Both the position numbers and the translations under genes were made by a program. From assembly GCA_018780435.1 (NCBI GenBank), contig JADMJS010000411.1, positions 1-51,437 on the forward strand: DNA of 51,437 bases, written 5' to 3'. The notes under the pieces are model-generated. The model saw only the letters and a program-made list of their open reading frames with translations. It was not told the DNA's origin and ran no database searches. Shown in pieces: positions 42,179-51,437 of this stretch. The stretch is from Myxococcales bacterium (GTDB lineage Bacteria > Myxococcota_A > UBA9042 > GCA-2863065). Every line of letters begins with the position of its first letter. Position 1 is the first letter of the stretch.

Positions 42179-44212
42179 CTACTTCGGCGTGACCGTCTTG
42201 AGCACGTTCTTGAGGCGCTCGGCCATGGCCGCATAGTCGCCGGGTGCCATGTCCGGGATCGCGTCCACACTCGGCGGCGGATCGACGAGCGCCTCGATGC
42301 CGATCAGATCGGCGATCTCGGCGAGCGCCATGTCCGCGCCGTCTCCCGACGCCACCGATGTCTCGAGCGCCGGCATGAGCTTCCGGAGTCGATGCGCAAC
42401 GGCTGTTCGCATCACGGGCAGGAGCGGCGCTGTGTGCGGCACCCAGCCCTTGGCCCAGAGCGTGCGAAGCGCGGCGTAGGCGTCGTCCGGACGGCCCGAC
42501 GCGAGGAGCGACTCGGCCAACGAGGAGGCAACGGCACCGATGGCGGCGATGACCGGCTTGTCCTCGCCCGCCTTACCGGCGAGCTGGCGCTCGAAGCGAA
42601 CCGAGAGATCGGTGACGCGCAGTGCCATGGTCGCAAGCCGCGTCCGATCATCGCCATCCGTCGCGCCGACACCTGCCCGAGAGAGCTCGTTTCGCGCCAG
42701 CTCGATGAAGACCTTGAAGTCTTCGTAAAAGGTCATCTTGTCGTCGGTCGACGCGCGGTCGAGCGCGGCGAGCACGGTCGGGAGGCCACCCGACTCGAGG
42801 CGTTGAGACGCGGCCTGAAAGGGCTGTCCGCCGACGGCCGAGTTGATCTTGGCGGCGACTTCGAGCTCCCCCGTGAATGGTTTCAGAGACTTGGCGATCG
42901 TTTTCGCCTCCGCGACCTCGCCCCGCTTCATGGCGGACTCGAAGCGCTCGAGCACGAGCGCGTCGGCCGTGGGGTCGAAGCGGCTCACTTCGTTCCCCGA
43001 GTAGAGGTAGAGCTGTCCCGTCGTGTAGCTGATGCGCTCCGGCGCAGCGCCGTCGAGGGGCGCGATGCCCTCCATACGCCCGCCGATGAGGTCGAGCAGA
43101 CCGATGAAGTTCGTCTTGCCTTGCGCGATCACCACGGCCCGACCCCCTTCGAGGCGCCAATCGAGCGTACGCGCGTCGTCACGGTGGTAGGTCCACAGCA
43201 CCTTGCCCGTGGACGCAGACACGGCCGAGATCCCCGTGCTGTTCTGGCCCGTCGCATCGCGCACGAGCACGCGGTCGCCGATGAGCGTCGGCGCCCCCTG
43301 TGCGGCCGCAAGTGAGACGCGCCACGTCGTCTCGGCGCTTCGGTTGTCGTAGCCCCGGAGCGTACCCCCGCCGAGGACCGACGACTGGTAGGCCACGAAG
43401 ACGCCCGGCGCCGTGCCGCGCAGGTCCGTGTCGGCCCCCTTGCGGCGGGCCACGGTCCACTCGGCGACCGACTTGCCGGTGTCGATCTCAGCGGCGTGCA
43501 CGACGTCCGCCGACCCACTTCGCCACCACGCGTTCAGTACCGTCCCGTCGGACGCGAGGCCGGCCGCCGGGCCCTCGATCCCCTCAGGGCGAAGGCGCCA
43601 CCGTTCGCGCGACGTGAAGCGATCGAGCGCGACCACGTGGAAAGGCGCGGCGCCCGTGGCGAGGATGATGGCGGTGGGCGAGATCACGACATGTTGCACG
43701 GCCGCGACCGGGACCCAGTTCGGCCAAAGCTGCTGCCCCGACTGCGCGTCGATCAACATGACGTTGTCCTCCTTGCCGTCGAAGCCCGTGAGAAGCACGA
43801 ACTGGTCGGTGGCGAGGCGGACCTTGCTGTTGCAACGCTCGGGGAAGCAGTTGAGCGGCACCTCCCATCGTTCGTCGCCGGTGACCGGGTCGAGCATGTG
43901 GAGCTGCTCGGCTTCGACGAGGAGGCCGGCCGTGCGCAGCGACAGACTCCGAATGGCCTTCGCTTTCGACGTGAAGCGCCACCGTTCGGCCTTCGCTTCT
44001 TCGTTCATGCCGATGAGGAACTCGCGGCCGAGCTGCACCACGACGGTCCCTTTGACCGTCACAGCGGCTTCTACGCGGACGCCAGCGGGCGCGCTCCACT
44101 CGAATCGCTTCTCGAAGAGTGACTCGGCCCGAGCGGGGGGAGGCGCCAGGGCGGCGCCGATGAGGGCGATGCTGAACCCGAAGGAGAGGAGGCGTCCGGT
44201 GGCGAAGGTCAT
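42179..44212 (-). CDS. Exported PQQ-type beta-propeller protein
   Basis: A 677-residue protein with a signal peptide (SFGFSIALIGAALAPPPARA). A beta-propeller of PQQ-like repeats follows (about 30-440), e.g. DPVTGDERWEVPL, DAQSGQQLWPNW, LDRFTSRERWRL, DTGKSVAEW and SASTGKVLWTYHR. There are no dehydrogenase active-site residues. A helical C-terminal part (about 445-677) carries no recognised domain. It could be a scaffold for partner proteins, like BamB. The ATG overlaps the upstream stop by 1 nt (TGATG), so it is translated together with the caspase-fold-like lipoprotein. Function unknown. Confidence 0.85.
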   Translation of the reverse strand: MTFATGRLLSFGFSIALIGAALAPPPARAESLFEKRFEWSAPAGVRVEAAVTVKGTVVVQLGREFLIGMNEEAKAERWRFTSKAKAIRSLSLRTAGLLVEAEQLHMLDPVTGDERWEVPLNCFPERCNSKVRLATDQFVLLTGFDGKEDNVMLIDAQSGQQLWPNWVPVAAVQHVVISPTAIILATGAAPFHVVALDRFTSRERWRLRPEGIEGPAAGLASDGTVLNAWWRSGSADVVHAAEIDTGKSVAEWTVARRKGADTDLRGTAPGVFVAYQSSVLGGGTLRGYDNRSAETTWRVSLAAAQGAPTLIGDRVLVRDATGQNSTGISAVSASTGKVLWTYHRDDARTLDWRLEGGRAVVIAQGKTNFIGLLDLIGGRMEGIAPLDGAAPERISYTTGQLYLYSGNEVSRFDPTADALVLERFESAMKRGEVAEAKTIAKSLKPFTGELEVAAKINSAVGGQPFQAASQRLESGGLPTVLAALDRASTDDKMTFYEDFKVFIELARNELSRAGVGATDGDDRTRLATMALRVTDLSVRFERQLAGKAGEDKPVIAAIGAVASSLAESLLASGRPDDAYAALRTLWAKGWVPHTAPLLPVMRTAVAHRLRKLMPALETSVASGDGADMALAEIADLIGIEALVDPPPSVDAIPDMAPGDYAAMAERLKNVLKTVTPK

Positions 44213-46767
44213 CAGTCGATGTTCACGCCGTCGATGAGGATGGCGGAGTCGTAGATCGAGTCGCCGACGTCCGTCGAGAAGAGACGGAGCGTGACCGGGC
44301 CCGCCCCCGCGAAGGGCTTCACGTCCACGGTCTCGGTCTTCCACGGCGTGTTGTAGACATCGCCCTGGTCGAACGCCACGTCCGACGGCGTGAGGCCAAA
44401 GTATTGACCACCGCAGCCGAAGCAGTCGCTCGGGCCGCACAGCGCGTCGACGTTCGCCGAGACGAGCTTCTTCGAGCCGGCGGTCGTCTCGAGCTGCGCT
44501 TCGAAGGTGTCTTGGTATTCCGAGCCGCAAAAGTCGGTGAACTCCTCGCTGTAGAAGCGCCAGGAGAAGGACATCGATTCCGCGCCCGCCGGGATGCAGA
44601 AGCTCTGGCTCAGCTCGCCGGTCTGATCGGTGTACCCGAGGCCCGTCGAGATGATGCCCATGAACTTGCCGCCGACCGCTAGCGTCGCGCCGAGGCGGCC
44701 GATGACGCGGCCGTCGCCAGCGACGTCCCAGCCGGTCGTGTCGCCGGTCTCCCAGCTCGGGTTCAGGATCTCCGACTCCGAGATCGTGAGGTTCTTGGCG
44801 CCGAAGAGCTGGAACTGCACCTCAGGCTTGCCCGGCTGCGACACCGGGAACGAGGCCGCGAAGCCGCTCGTGGCGCCGCCCGCGAGCATCTCCGTGAACC
44901 ACGCTTTGCCCTGCTCGGAGGCGAACGCCGAGTCCACGTAGTCGTTGTAGCCGGCCACCGCCTTGGCGCCCGCCCCGAACATCGCGGCGGCGAGCGTGCC
45001 GTTGAAGAGGGTGCGGCAGGCGCCGAGGTAGACCAGCGAATCCGGCCACGCGCGCTCGGCGTAACGCGCGAAGAAGTTGGCGTGCACGCCGTAGGTGTTC
45101 GCGCCAATGATCACGCGGCCGCGGCGCAGGTCGATGGCCGTGCGGTCGACGCAGACGCCGCTCGGGCCGGCGTCGTTGAACACACATTGGGCCTCCGCCG
45201 GGCAGTCGCTCGCGGCGTAACAGGCGTCGTGGCTGGTCGAGAGGCGAGAGCAGTCGACCGCCTCGCCGCTCCACAGGATCTCCTGCGACCCGTCGTGCTC
45301 CCACATGAGCGACTGCTTCACGTCCGCTGAGAGCGAGGTGAAGTAGGTGTCGCCGTGGCCAGAGAAGAGCAGGATGCCCGCGTCGTAGCCCCGGCGCATC
45401 TCCGAGAGCGTCGCGGCGCCGTTCTGGTAGGGGCCCTGCACTCCGAAGGCCGGGCATTGCTGAGAACCAAGCTGGCTCGCGATCTGGACGACCTCATCGA
45501 GTGGGCCGAACTGGGAGCTGGCCGGGGCGAGCGCGAGCACCTTTCGCGACAGTATCTGCCGCTCGTTCCCGAGGCCCGCCTGTTCGCTGCCATAGTCTCC
45601 GAATTGACCATTGCCGGCGCCGCCGCGTGTGTCCGGGCGGCCGACGTCGAGTCCGCCCAGCAGGCCGCTCTGGAAGCGCACCCAGATGCCGTAACCGGAT
45701 TCGTTCATTCCGGCCGATTCGACCGCCGAGCTCGACTTCAGCGACGCCACCGCCGCGTCCGCCGCCGCGAGCGCCCCGCCGCCAAGGGCGCCGTTGTAGG
45801 CTTGAATCGCGGCCTCTTGGACCGATTTCACGCTCGCGCACTCGGCCGGCGTGACCGGGTCGACAATCTCGATCGGCGTGAGAGGCGAGAAGAGCGTCAC
45901 GAGGCTGCCGTTCTGCTGGACCGACGCGGTGACGCGGAGATAACGGACCGTCGCCGTCGCGTTCTGCATCTGGGCGCAGCGTGAGTACACGCCGTCGTCC
46001 TGAATCTCGTCGCAGTCGAGCCCGAGGTCGCCGGAGTCCTTCATCGCGCCGATTTGGCCGACCGTGTTTCCGGTCGCGTCGACCTCCCAGAGCACAAAGC
46101 TGCCCGGCATGACGGACGGGCCCGGGTTTCGTACCGACACGGCGACGCGCATGTTGCTGCCGGTGAAGAACGCGTCGGGGCGGGCGACGGCCGGGTTCTC
46201 AAACGCGACGCCGGGCGAATAGGTGACGTTGACCGAGTCGACCGAGGCGCCGCCAGCCTCGTCGGTGGCCGTGATGATGATCTGGTTGTCGCCCGGCAGC
46301 AGCGTGATGGGCTCGGTCTGCCAGAAGGTGTCGCCCGTCGCGACGCCCGTCGCGCCCGAGCCGGCCGTCCACGTGATGCGATCGGCTCGCCCGAAGAGGA
46401 CGCCGCCGATCGACACGACGCTGGCCGTGGACGTGACGTGGGTGCGAGCGCCCGGGCTGATGATCTGGAGGAACAGCTCCTTCGACGGGAAGCCCTTGTG
46501 GCTCGTGTCGACTGGGGTGCTGCCGTCGGTCTCGCCGTCCGAACCGTCCGAACCATCGCCCGAGTCGGTCCCATCAGTGGCATCCGTGCCGTCGGTCTCG
46601 CCCGTGTCGACGCCGTCACCCGGTTGGAAGCCTTCGCCGCCGTCCGTTCCGTCGGTCGAGTCGACCGTGCCGTCAGCGCCGTCACCCGCGCCGCCGGAGC
46701 GACGAGACGAACCGCAGGCCAGGACGCTGGCCAGGAGGAGGGTCGAGATGACGAAGCGTGTGGACAT
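44212..46767 (-). CDS. Lipoprotein with caspase-fold-like (clan CD) domain and choice-of-anchor-like C-terminus
   Basis: An 851-residue lipoprotein (lipobox SVLAC, Cys18) with an Asp/Gly/Thr/Ser linker (29-85). Ig-like segments follow (about 100-300), then a caspase/gingipain-like domain (about 400-640). Candidate catalytic residues are His471 in LLFSGHGDTYF and Cys584 in LVYLGACRT, separated by a disulfide-type insert (CYAASDCPAEAQC) and followed by GAGAKAVAGYNDYV. The C-terminal domain (about 660-851) resembles a choice-of-anchor sandwich (FYSEEFTDFCGSEYQDTFEA). The start at 46767 has a CGGAG before it. Family membership is inferred from motifs and not from a search. Its stop overlaps the start of the beta-propeller gene. 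Confidence 0.82.
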   Translation of the reverse strand: MSTRFVISTLLLASVLACGSSRRSGGAGDGADGTVDSTDGTDGGEGFQPGDGVDTGETDGTDATDGTDSGDGSDGSDGETDGSTPVDTSHKGFPSKELFLQIISPGARTHVTSTASVVSIGGVLFGRADRITWTAGSGATGVATGDTFWQTEPITLLPGDNQIIITATDEAGGASVDSVNVTYSPGVAFENPAVARPDAFFTGSNMRVAVSVRNPGPSVMPGSFVLWEVDATGNTVGQIGAMKDSGDLGLDCDEIQDDGVYSRCAQMQNATATVRYLRVTASVQQNGSLVTLFSPLTPIEIVDPVTPAECASVKSVQEAAIQAYNGALGGGALAAADAAVASLKSSSAVESAGMNESGYGIWVRFQSGLLGGLDVGRPDTRGGAGNGQFGDYGSEQAGLGNERQILSRKVLALAPASSQFGPLDEVVQIASQLGSQQCPAFGVQGPYQNGAATLSEMRRGYDAGILLFSGHGDTYFTSLSADVKQSLMWEHDGSQEILWSGEAVDCSRLSTSHDACYAASDCPAEAQCVFNDAGPSGVCVDRTAIDLRRGRVIIGANTYGVHANFFARYAERAWPDSLVYLGACRTLFNGTLAAAMFGAGAKAVAGYNDYVDSAFASEQGKAWFTEMLAGGATSGFAASFPVSQPGKPEVQFQLFGAKNLTISESEILNPSWETGDTTGWDVAGDGRVIGRLGATLAVGGKFMGIISTGLGYTDQTGELSQSFCIPAGAESMSFSWRFYSEEFTDFCGSEYQDTFEAQLETTAGSKKLVSANVDALCGPSDCFGCGGQYFGLTPSDVAFDQGDVYNTPWKTETVDVKPFAGAGPVTLRLFSTDVGDSIYDSAILIDGVNID
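46513..46683 (-). repeat. Low-complexity Asp/Gly/Thr linker-coding region
   Basis: This stretch encodes residues 29-85 of the caspase-fold-like lipoprotein (DSTDGTDGGEGF, ATDGTDSGDGSDGSDGE). It has the same composition and position after the lipobox as in the two Cys-rich lipoproteins, which suggests a common linker device. Confidence 0.8.
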
Positions 46768-46925
46768 TGGGGCTCCGAGCGGCTGGGAGGGGTCCAAGTG
46801 GGCCCCGACGCCGGGTAATACCGATCAGGACCGCGACAGCCCCGAGCGGGCCGGCATTATACGCTCGCAAGCCCACAGAGAGCCAGCGTTTCCAGCAGTT
46901 GAACGCACAATTGGACCGTGACGAG

Positions 46926-48440
46926 TTAGTCGCTCGCCCCCATCCCGAGGCCGGCTTGGTGGAGCTCGCGCCAGCGCACGTGCTCTCGCCCCCAGAAGGG
47001 CCGGCCGCCAAGGTCGCCCGGGCTATCGAGCCACTCCGACACCATCGACGGCGGCGGCAACGGGTGGCCGTGGATGAGGTGGTGCAAGGACGCGTACGCG
47101 GCGTCGCTGACCCGGCTCGATTCGTCGAGGATGGCCGTCTCGCACAAGGCGCCGGCCGTGCGTGGGTTGCCGGAGCGCCCCGACGCATAGGCCGCGGCCG
47201 CCCGCACGTCGACGGACTTGTCGCGCACGAGGCGCGCGAGGATAGCCGCGCCCCGACCGTCGAGCGTCACGCCGAGCACCTCGGCGACGGCCGTGCGCGT
47301 CGCGGCGTCGGGATCGTCGGCTGCGGCTTCGAGCGCCGTGACGAGCGGCGGGCTCTCGATGCGCCGAATCGCGCCGACCCGCGACGCCGCCGCGAGCGCC
47401 CGTACGCGAGCGTCCGAGCCGGAGCCGCGGATGAAGACCCCGAGCGTCGCGAGGCCGTCCGGATTACCAAGGGCCGCACGGGCTTCGCCGACGGCGATCG
47501 AGACCCGCCAGGATTGTGCGGTCGCCGCGGCATCGAGCACGGGCAAAAGCGCCTTCTTCGCGCTGTCGTCGATCAGGCTCGCGAGCGAGCTCACTGCGTC
47601 CGCGACGTCCCCGAGGGCCGCGCCGTCGAGCTGATCGAGCGCCGCTTCGAGCGGAGCGACGGCGCTGGCGTCGATGCGCGTCGCGGAGGGCGTGTCGAGC
47701 CGCACCCGCCCGAGCTCGCACACCGTCGCCGCCGCCTTCACGTGGACTTTGTCGGACTGCAGAAGCGTTGCGAGGGTCGGCGGGCCGAGCTCGCCGCAGT
47801 GCTTCGAGACAAACAAGAAGCCGATCTCGGGGCTCGCTTCCGTCAGCACGGCCGAAATCCGTCCCTGCCTCAGCTCGGCGGAACCCCCATTCCTCAATAA
47901 CGACGGCCATATCAGCGCCGCGCCGCGCGCGACCCCAGGCTCGGTGCTGCGAAGAGCGCGGTCATAGAGCGTGTCGCGCGTGGTGTCGGTCAGCTCGCCG
48001 AGGAGCTCCCGGGCAGCGTCGCCGAGCGCGGGCCGCGGATCGTCCACGAAGGCCAAGAGCCCGAGGGCCGCGTCCTGCCGGACGGCATCTGGTGTCTTGA
48101 TGTCGTCGAAGAGCCCGAGGAGCCGCGTGAGGACGGCGTCGCGGACCCGCGCCGAGGGCGAGCCCGCGTGCGCGAGCAGGGCCGGGAGCCCCTGGTCCGG
48201 CATCCACGCGTCCACCTTGGCCATAGCGGCGGAGGCTTCGGGGTTGAGCCGCCCGAGCGGGTGAATCGGGCGCGACGTGATGCGAAGCACGGGCCGGGAC
48301 CCGAGCAGCGGCTCGGCGCCCGACTGAACCACCCTCAGCTCGGCATCGGGACCGCACGCGGCGAGCGTCGCCACGAGGGCCAGGGCAGCGAGTGAGGACG
48401 ACGGGTCAAAGCGAAGCAGGGGGCGAGCGAGGAGTGGCAT
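46926..48440 (-). CDS. HEAT-repeat lipoprotein
   Basis: A 504-residue lipoprotein (lipobox ATLAAC, Cys29). After the signal, residues from about 70 on are made of HEAT-type helical repeats (SARVRDAVLTRLLGLF, DKVHVKAAATVCELG, DARVRALAAASRVGA, AATRTAVAEVLGV, SVDVRAAAAYASGRSG). HEAT solenoids usually bind other proteins; no enzyme domain is seen. The ATG at 48440 is the first that gives a lipoprotein signal. It is divergent from dnaK and lies 158 bp upstream of the caspase-fold-like lipoprotein gene on the same strand. Confidence 0.85.
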   Translation of the reverse strand: MPLLARPLLRFDPSSSLAALALVATLAACGPDAELRVVQSGAEPLLGSRPVLRITSRPIHPLGRLNPEASAAMAKVDAWMPDQGLPALLAHAGSPSARVRDAVLTRLLGLFDDIKTPDAVRQDAALGLLAFVDDPRPALGDAARELLGELTDTTRDTLYDRALRSTEPGVARGAALIWPSLLRNGGSAELRQGRISAVLTEASPEIGFLFVSKHCGELGPPTLATLLQSDKVHVKAAATVCELGRVRLDTPSATRIDASAVAPLEAALDQLDGAALGDVADAVSSLASLIDDSAKKALLPVLDAAATAQSWRVSIAVGEARAALGNPDGLATLGVFIRGSGSDARVRALAAASRVGAIRRIESPPLVTALEAAADDPDAATRTAVAEVLGVTLDGRGAAILARLVRDKSVDVRAAAAYASGRSGNPRTAGALCETAILDESSRVSDAAYASLHHLIHGHPLPPPSMVSEWLDSPGDLGGRPFWGREHVRWRELHQAGLGMGASD

Positions 48441-48544
48441 GGCGGTCGGACCATAGCCCCTCGCGTGCGCCGATGTCACGGAGAGGCCGATCCCCACGGC
48501 GTCGAAACGCGTGACGGCGCGGTGGAGCGGGCCCTTCGGGGGGC

Positions 48545-48562
48545 GCGGGGGGCGCCCCCCGC
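48545..48562. repeat. Perfect 18-bp G/C palindrome
   Basis: GCGGGGGGCGCCCCCCGC equals its reverse complement. It lies about 105 bp upstream of the HEAT lipoprotein start and about 345 bp upstream of dnaK. It could be an operator or a structure-forming site; it does not resemble a known dnaK operator. Confidence 0.6.
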
Positions 48563-48613
48563 TCGCAGGCGCATCACCGTGGAGGACACCAAAAAAGCCT
48601 TTGGGGCGACGCC

Positions 48614-48641
48614 TTGACACCCCAAGGGGCCGGCCTAAGTT
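48614..48641 (+). promoter_or_regulatory. Candidate dnaK promoter
   Basis: A -35-like TTGACA (48614-48619) and a -10-like TAAGTT (48636-48641) are separated by 16 bp. The -35 is a perfect consensus match; the -10 is weaker. CCTTG-acaccc-CAAGG forms a short inverted repeat across the -35 that could be an operator. It leaves a leader of about 255 nt. A heat-shock sigma match (CTTGAAA / CCCCAT) is not present. Confidence 0.45.
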
Positions 48642-48904
48642 TCGCCGCGGTTGGGACCCGGCACGCGGCGAGAGCTCCGCGCGTGACGCCCCGGCTGCCT
48701 GTTGACTGTCCTCCCCATCGGGGTCCGGCATCGCGACAGCGGGGGTCTTTCGCCCCATCCGCCGCGAGGCTAGAGACACGGTCGCCATGCGGCTCCGTGA
48801 TCAGGCGCGCCTGCCTGCGGGCAGGGAATGAACATTGGCGCAGGGGTGCGCCGCAACTTCGAAGCCGGCTGCGCAGGGCGGTCGGAACGGAAAGGGAAGA
48901 GACC

Positions 48905-50779
<1,875 letters not shown>

Positions 50780-50812
50780 GCCCTCCCAATCCCGCGCGTA
50801 GCCCGGCGACGC

Positions 50813-50826
50813 GGCCCCCTCGGGCC
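50813..50826. terminator. Weak stem-loop between dnaK and the convergent anti-sigma gene
   Basis: GGCCC-CCTC-GGGCC forms a 5-bp stem 34 nt after the dnaK stop. There is no T tract, so a Rho-independent function is doubtful. The rest of 50780-50916 shows no other feature. Confidence 0.3.
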
Positions 50827-50916
50827 CCGCCGGGGTGCCGCCGTCGAAGCCGTGAAGCGCGGTAGTCTCGAGCCCCGTTTCGCAGCACTATTGGACTCGG
50901 GCGACCCGAGCGCCTG

Positions 50917-51189
50917 TCACGTTTCGTCGTCATTGACCAACGGTCGGCGTGCCGCTTCACCGTCGATAGCGGCTTCAAGCCGCACGCGTTCGTCGGCGCT
51001 CAAGCTTTTCGCTGATTCGTCTTCAACGAGGTCCCGGGCCACTTCACCAAGTCGTCTCAAAGTCCTGGCGTAACGACGACACGGACCGCACATGAGGACA
51101 TGGAAATTCAGAGAAAGCCCTGCTTGCAGGCCGATGGGCGCATCCAAGCGAGCCGAGATGAGTCGCGCGGCGTCACGGCAGCTCAGCAT
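50917..51189 (-). CDS. Zinc-finger anti-sigma factor (zf-HC2)
   Basis: A 90-residue cytoplasmic protein with an N-terminal zinc-binding motif HVLMCGPC (H-x3-C-x2-C) preceded by MLSCRDAARLISARLD, the standard layout of ZAS-type anti-sigma factors. No membrane helix follows, so it is a soluble type, possibly redox-responsive through the Cys residues. The ATG at 51189 overlaps the end of the upstream sigma-factor gene by 7 nt. It probably binds and inhibits that sigma factor. Confidence 0.85.
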   Translation of the reverse strand: MLSCRDAARLISARLDAPIGLQAGLSLNFHVLMCGPCRRYARTLRRLGEVARDLVEDESAKSLSADERVRLEAAIDGEAARRPLVNDDET

Positions 51190-51437
51190 GGCGCACACTC
51201 CGCAGCCTGTTCTTCGTGGACGATGCACATCCGCATGCGGAGGCGGGCACGGTGGAGCATGACCGCGAGGTTTCCTTGTGTCACGCCCAGCTGCTCCGAG
51301 ACTTCGAGCACATCGAGCTCCGTGACTTCGCGCAGGACGAAGGCCTCGGCAAGGCGCGTCGGCAGCCTCTCGAGACAGCGTTGGATTAGCCCACGGAGCG
51401 CTTGGCGGTCGAGCTCCACATCTGCCTTGGCCGCATC
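51183..51437 (-). CDS. ECF-type RNA polymerase sigma factor (partial, C-terminal part)
   Basis: The 84 C-terminal residues of an ECF sigma factor; the 5' end is outside the window. Region 4 is clear: LERLPTRLAEAFVLREVTEL followed by the HTH in EVSEQLGVTQGNLAVMLHRARLRMRMC. This fits the fold that reads the -35 promoter element. The tail is Cys-rich (CIVHEEQAAECAPC), which could be redox-active. The stop overlaps the anti-sigma start by 7 nt, giving a classical sigma/anti-sigma pair. Target genes are unknown. Confidence 0.88.
   Translation of the reverse strand, partial: DAAKADVELDRQALRGLIQRCLERLPTRLAEAFVLREVTELDVLEVSEQLGVTQGNLAVMLHRARLRMRMCIVHEEQAAECAPC

Larger units (their letters stand above)
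48441..48904. other. 464-bp divergent regulatory region between the HEAT lipoprotein gene and dnaK
   Basis: No gene is supported here. It contains an 18-bp perfect palindrome (48545-48562) and a promoter-like sequence for dnaK (48614-48641). A TTGGGG / CCCCAA inverted repeat (first arm about 48601-48606) lies near the promoter. No CIRCE operator for HrcA was found. Confidence 0.6.

Noticed and set aside
48441..48904. CIRCE (HrcA) operator and sigma-32 promoter before dnaK
   Set aside because: No TTAGCACTC / GAGTGCTAA pair and no CTTGAAA / CCCCAT arrangement is present.

Overview
The window is a high-GC, densely packed bacterial chromosome segment. Several features together point to a myxobacterium or a close relative (Myxococcota, formerly Deltaproteobacteria). 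These are a eukaryote-like Ser/Thr kinase fused to ATPase/TPR modules, an FHA-type sigma-54 activator, many secreted lipoproteins with Asp-Gly-Thr/Ser low-complexity linkers, Cys-rich modules, and FG-GAP proteins with C-terminal Cys / membrane helix / Arg tails resembling the MYXO-CTERM signal. This assignment is inferred from gene content; no rRNA gene is present.

Left part (1-12.1 kb): a secreted inhibitory-type serpin (running off the left edge), a DUF1993 protein, a TIGR04552-like protein with motifs resembling the RelA/SpoT synthetase fold, a DUF948/YtxH/hybrid histidine kinase operon, a lipoprotein glutathione peroxidase, a complete xdhA-xdhB-xdhC operon for a molybdenum hydroxylase (three genes in 4-nt overlaps), and a small Cys-rich reading frame.

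Middle (12.1-24.8 kb): a two-gene ATPase + Toprim-like (DUF4276-type) pair whose second gene carries an apparent frameshift; a peptidoglycan-binding/TPR-like protein; then a signalling cluster. In that cluster an FHA-like sigma-54 activator is overlapped by a cyclase-like/AAA/TPR protein and is transcribed divergently from a giant Ser/Thr kinase with the same cyclase-like/AAA/TPR tail. Both AAA modules have lost the P-loop lysine. RbgA/YlqF GTPase follows.

Right-middle (24.9-48.4 kb): an almost uninterrupted block of predicted cell-surface genes. A five-gene minus-strand operon (33960 down to 24956) encodes two large FG-GAP/ASPIC proteins, an FG-GAP lipoprotein, a cytochrome c lipoprotein and an amidohydrolase lipoprotein. 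Divergent from it are a Cys-rich lipoprotein and a third large FG-GAP paralogue. Next come a PKD/HYR secreted protein, a second Cys-rich lipoprotein, a PQQ-type beta-propeller protein translationally coupled to a caspase-fold-like lipoprotein, and a HEAT-repeat lipoprotein. A 14-cysteine module with nearly invariant spacing occurs three times in the two Cys-rich lipoproteins and may be an undescribed domain.

Right edge (48.4-51.4 kb): a 464-bp divergent regulatory region with strong palindromes, a stand-alone dnaK, and a zinc-finger anti-sigma factor coupled to an ECF-type sigma factor that runs off the window. No tRNA, rRNA, CRISPR array, insertion sequence or prophage was recognised.
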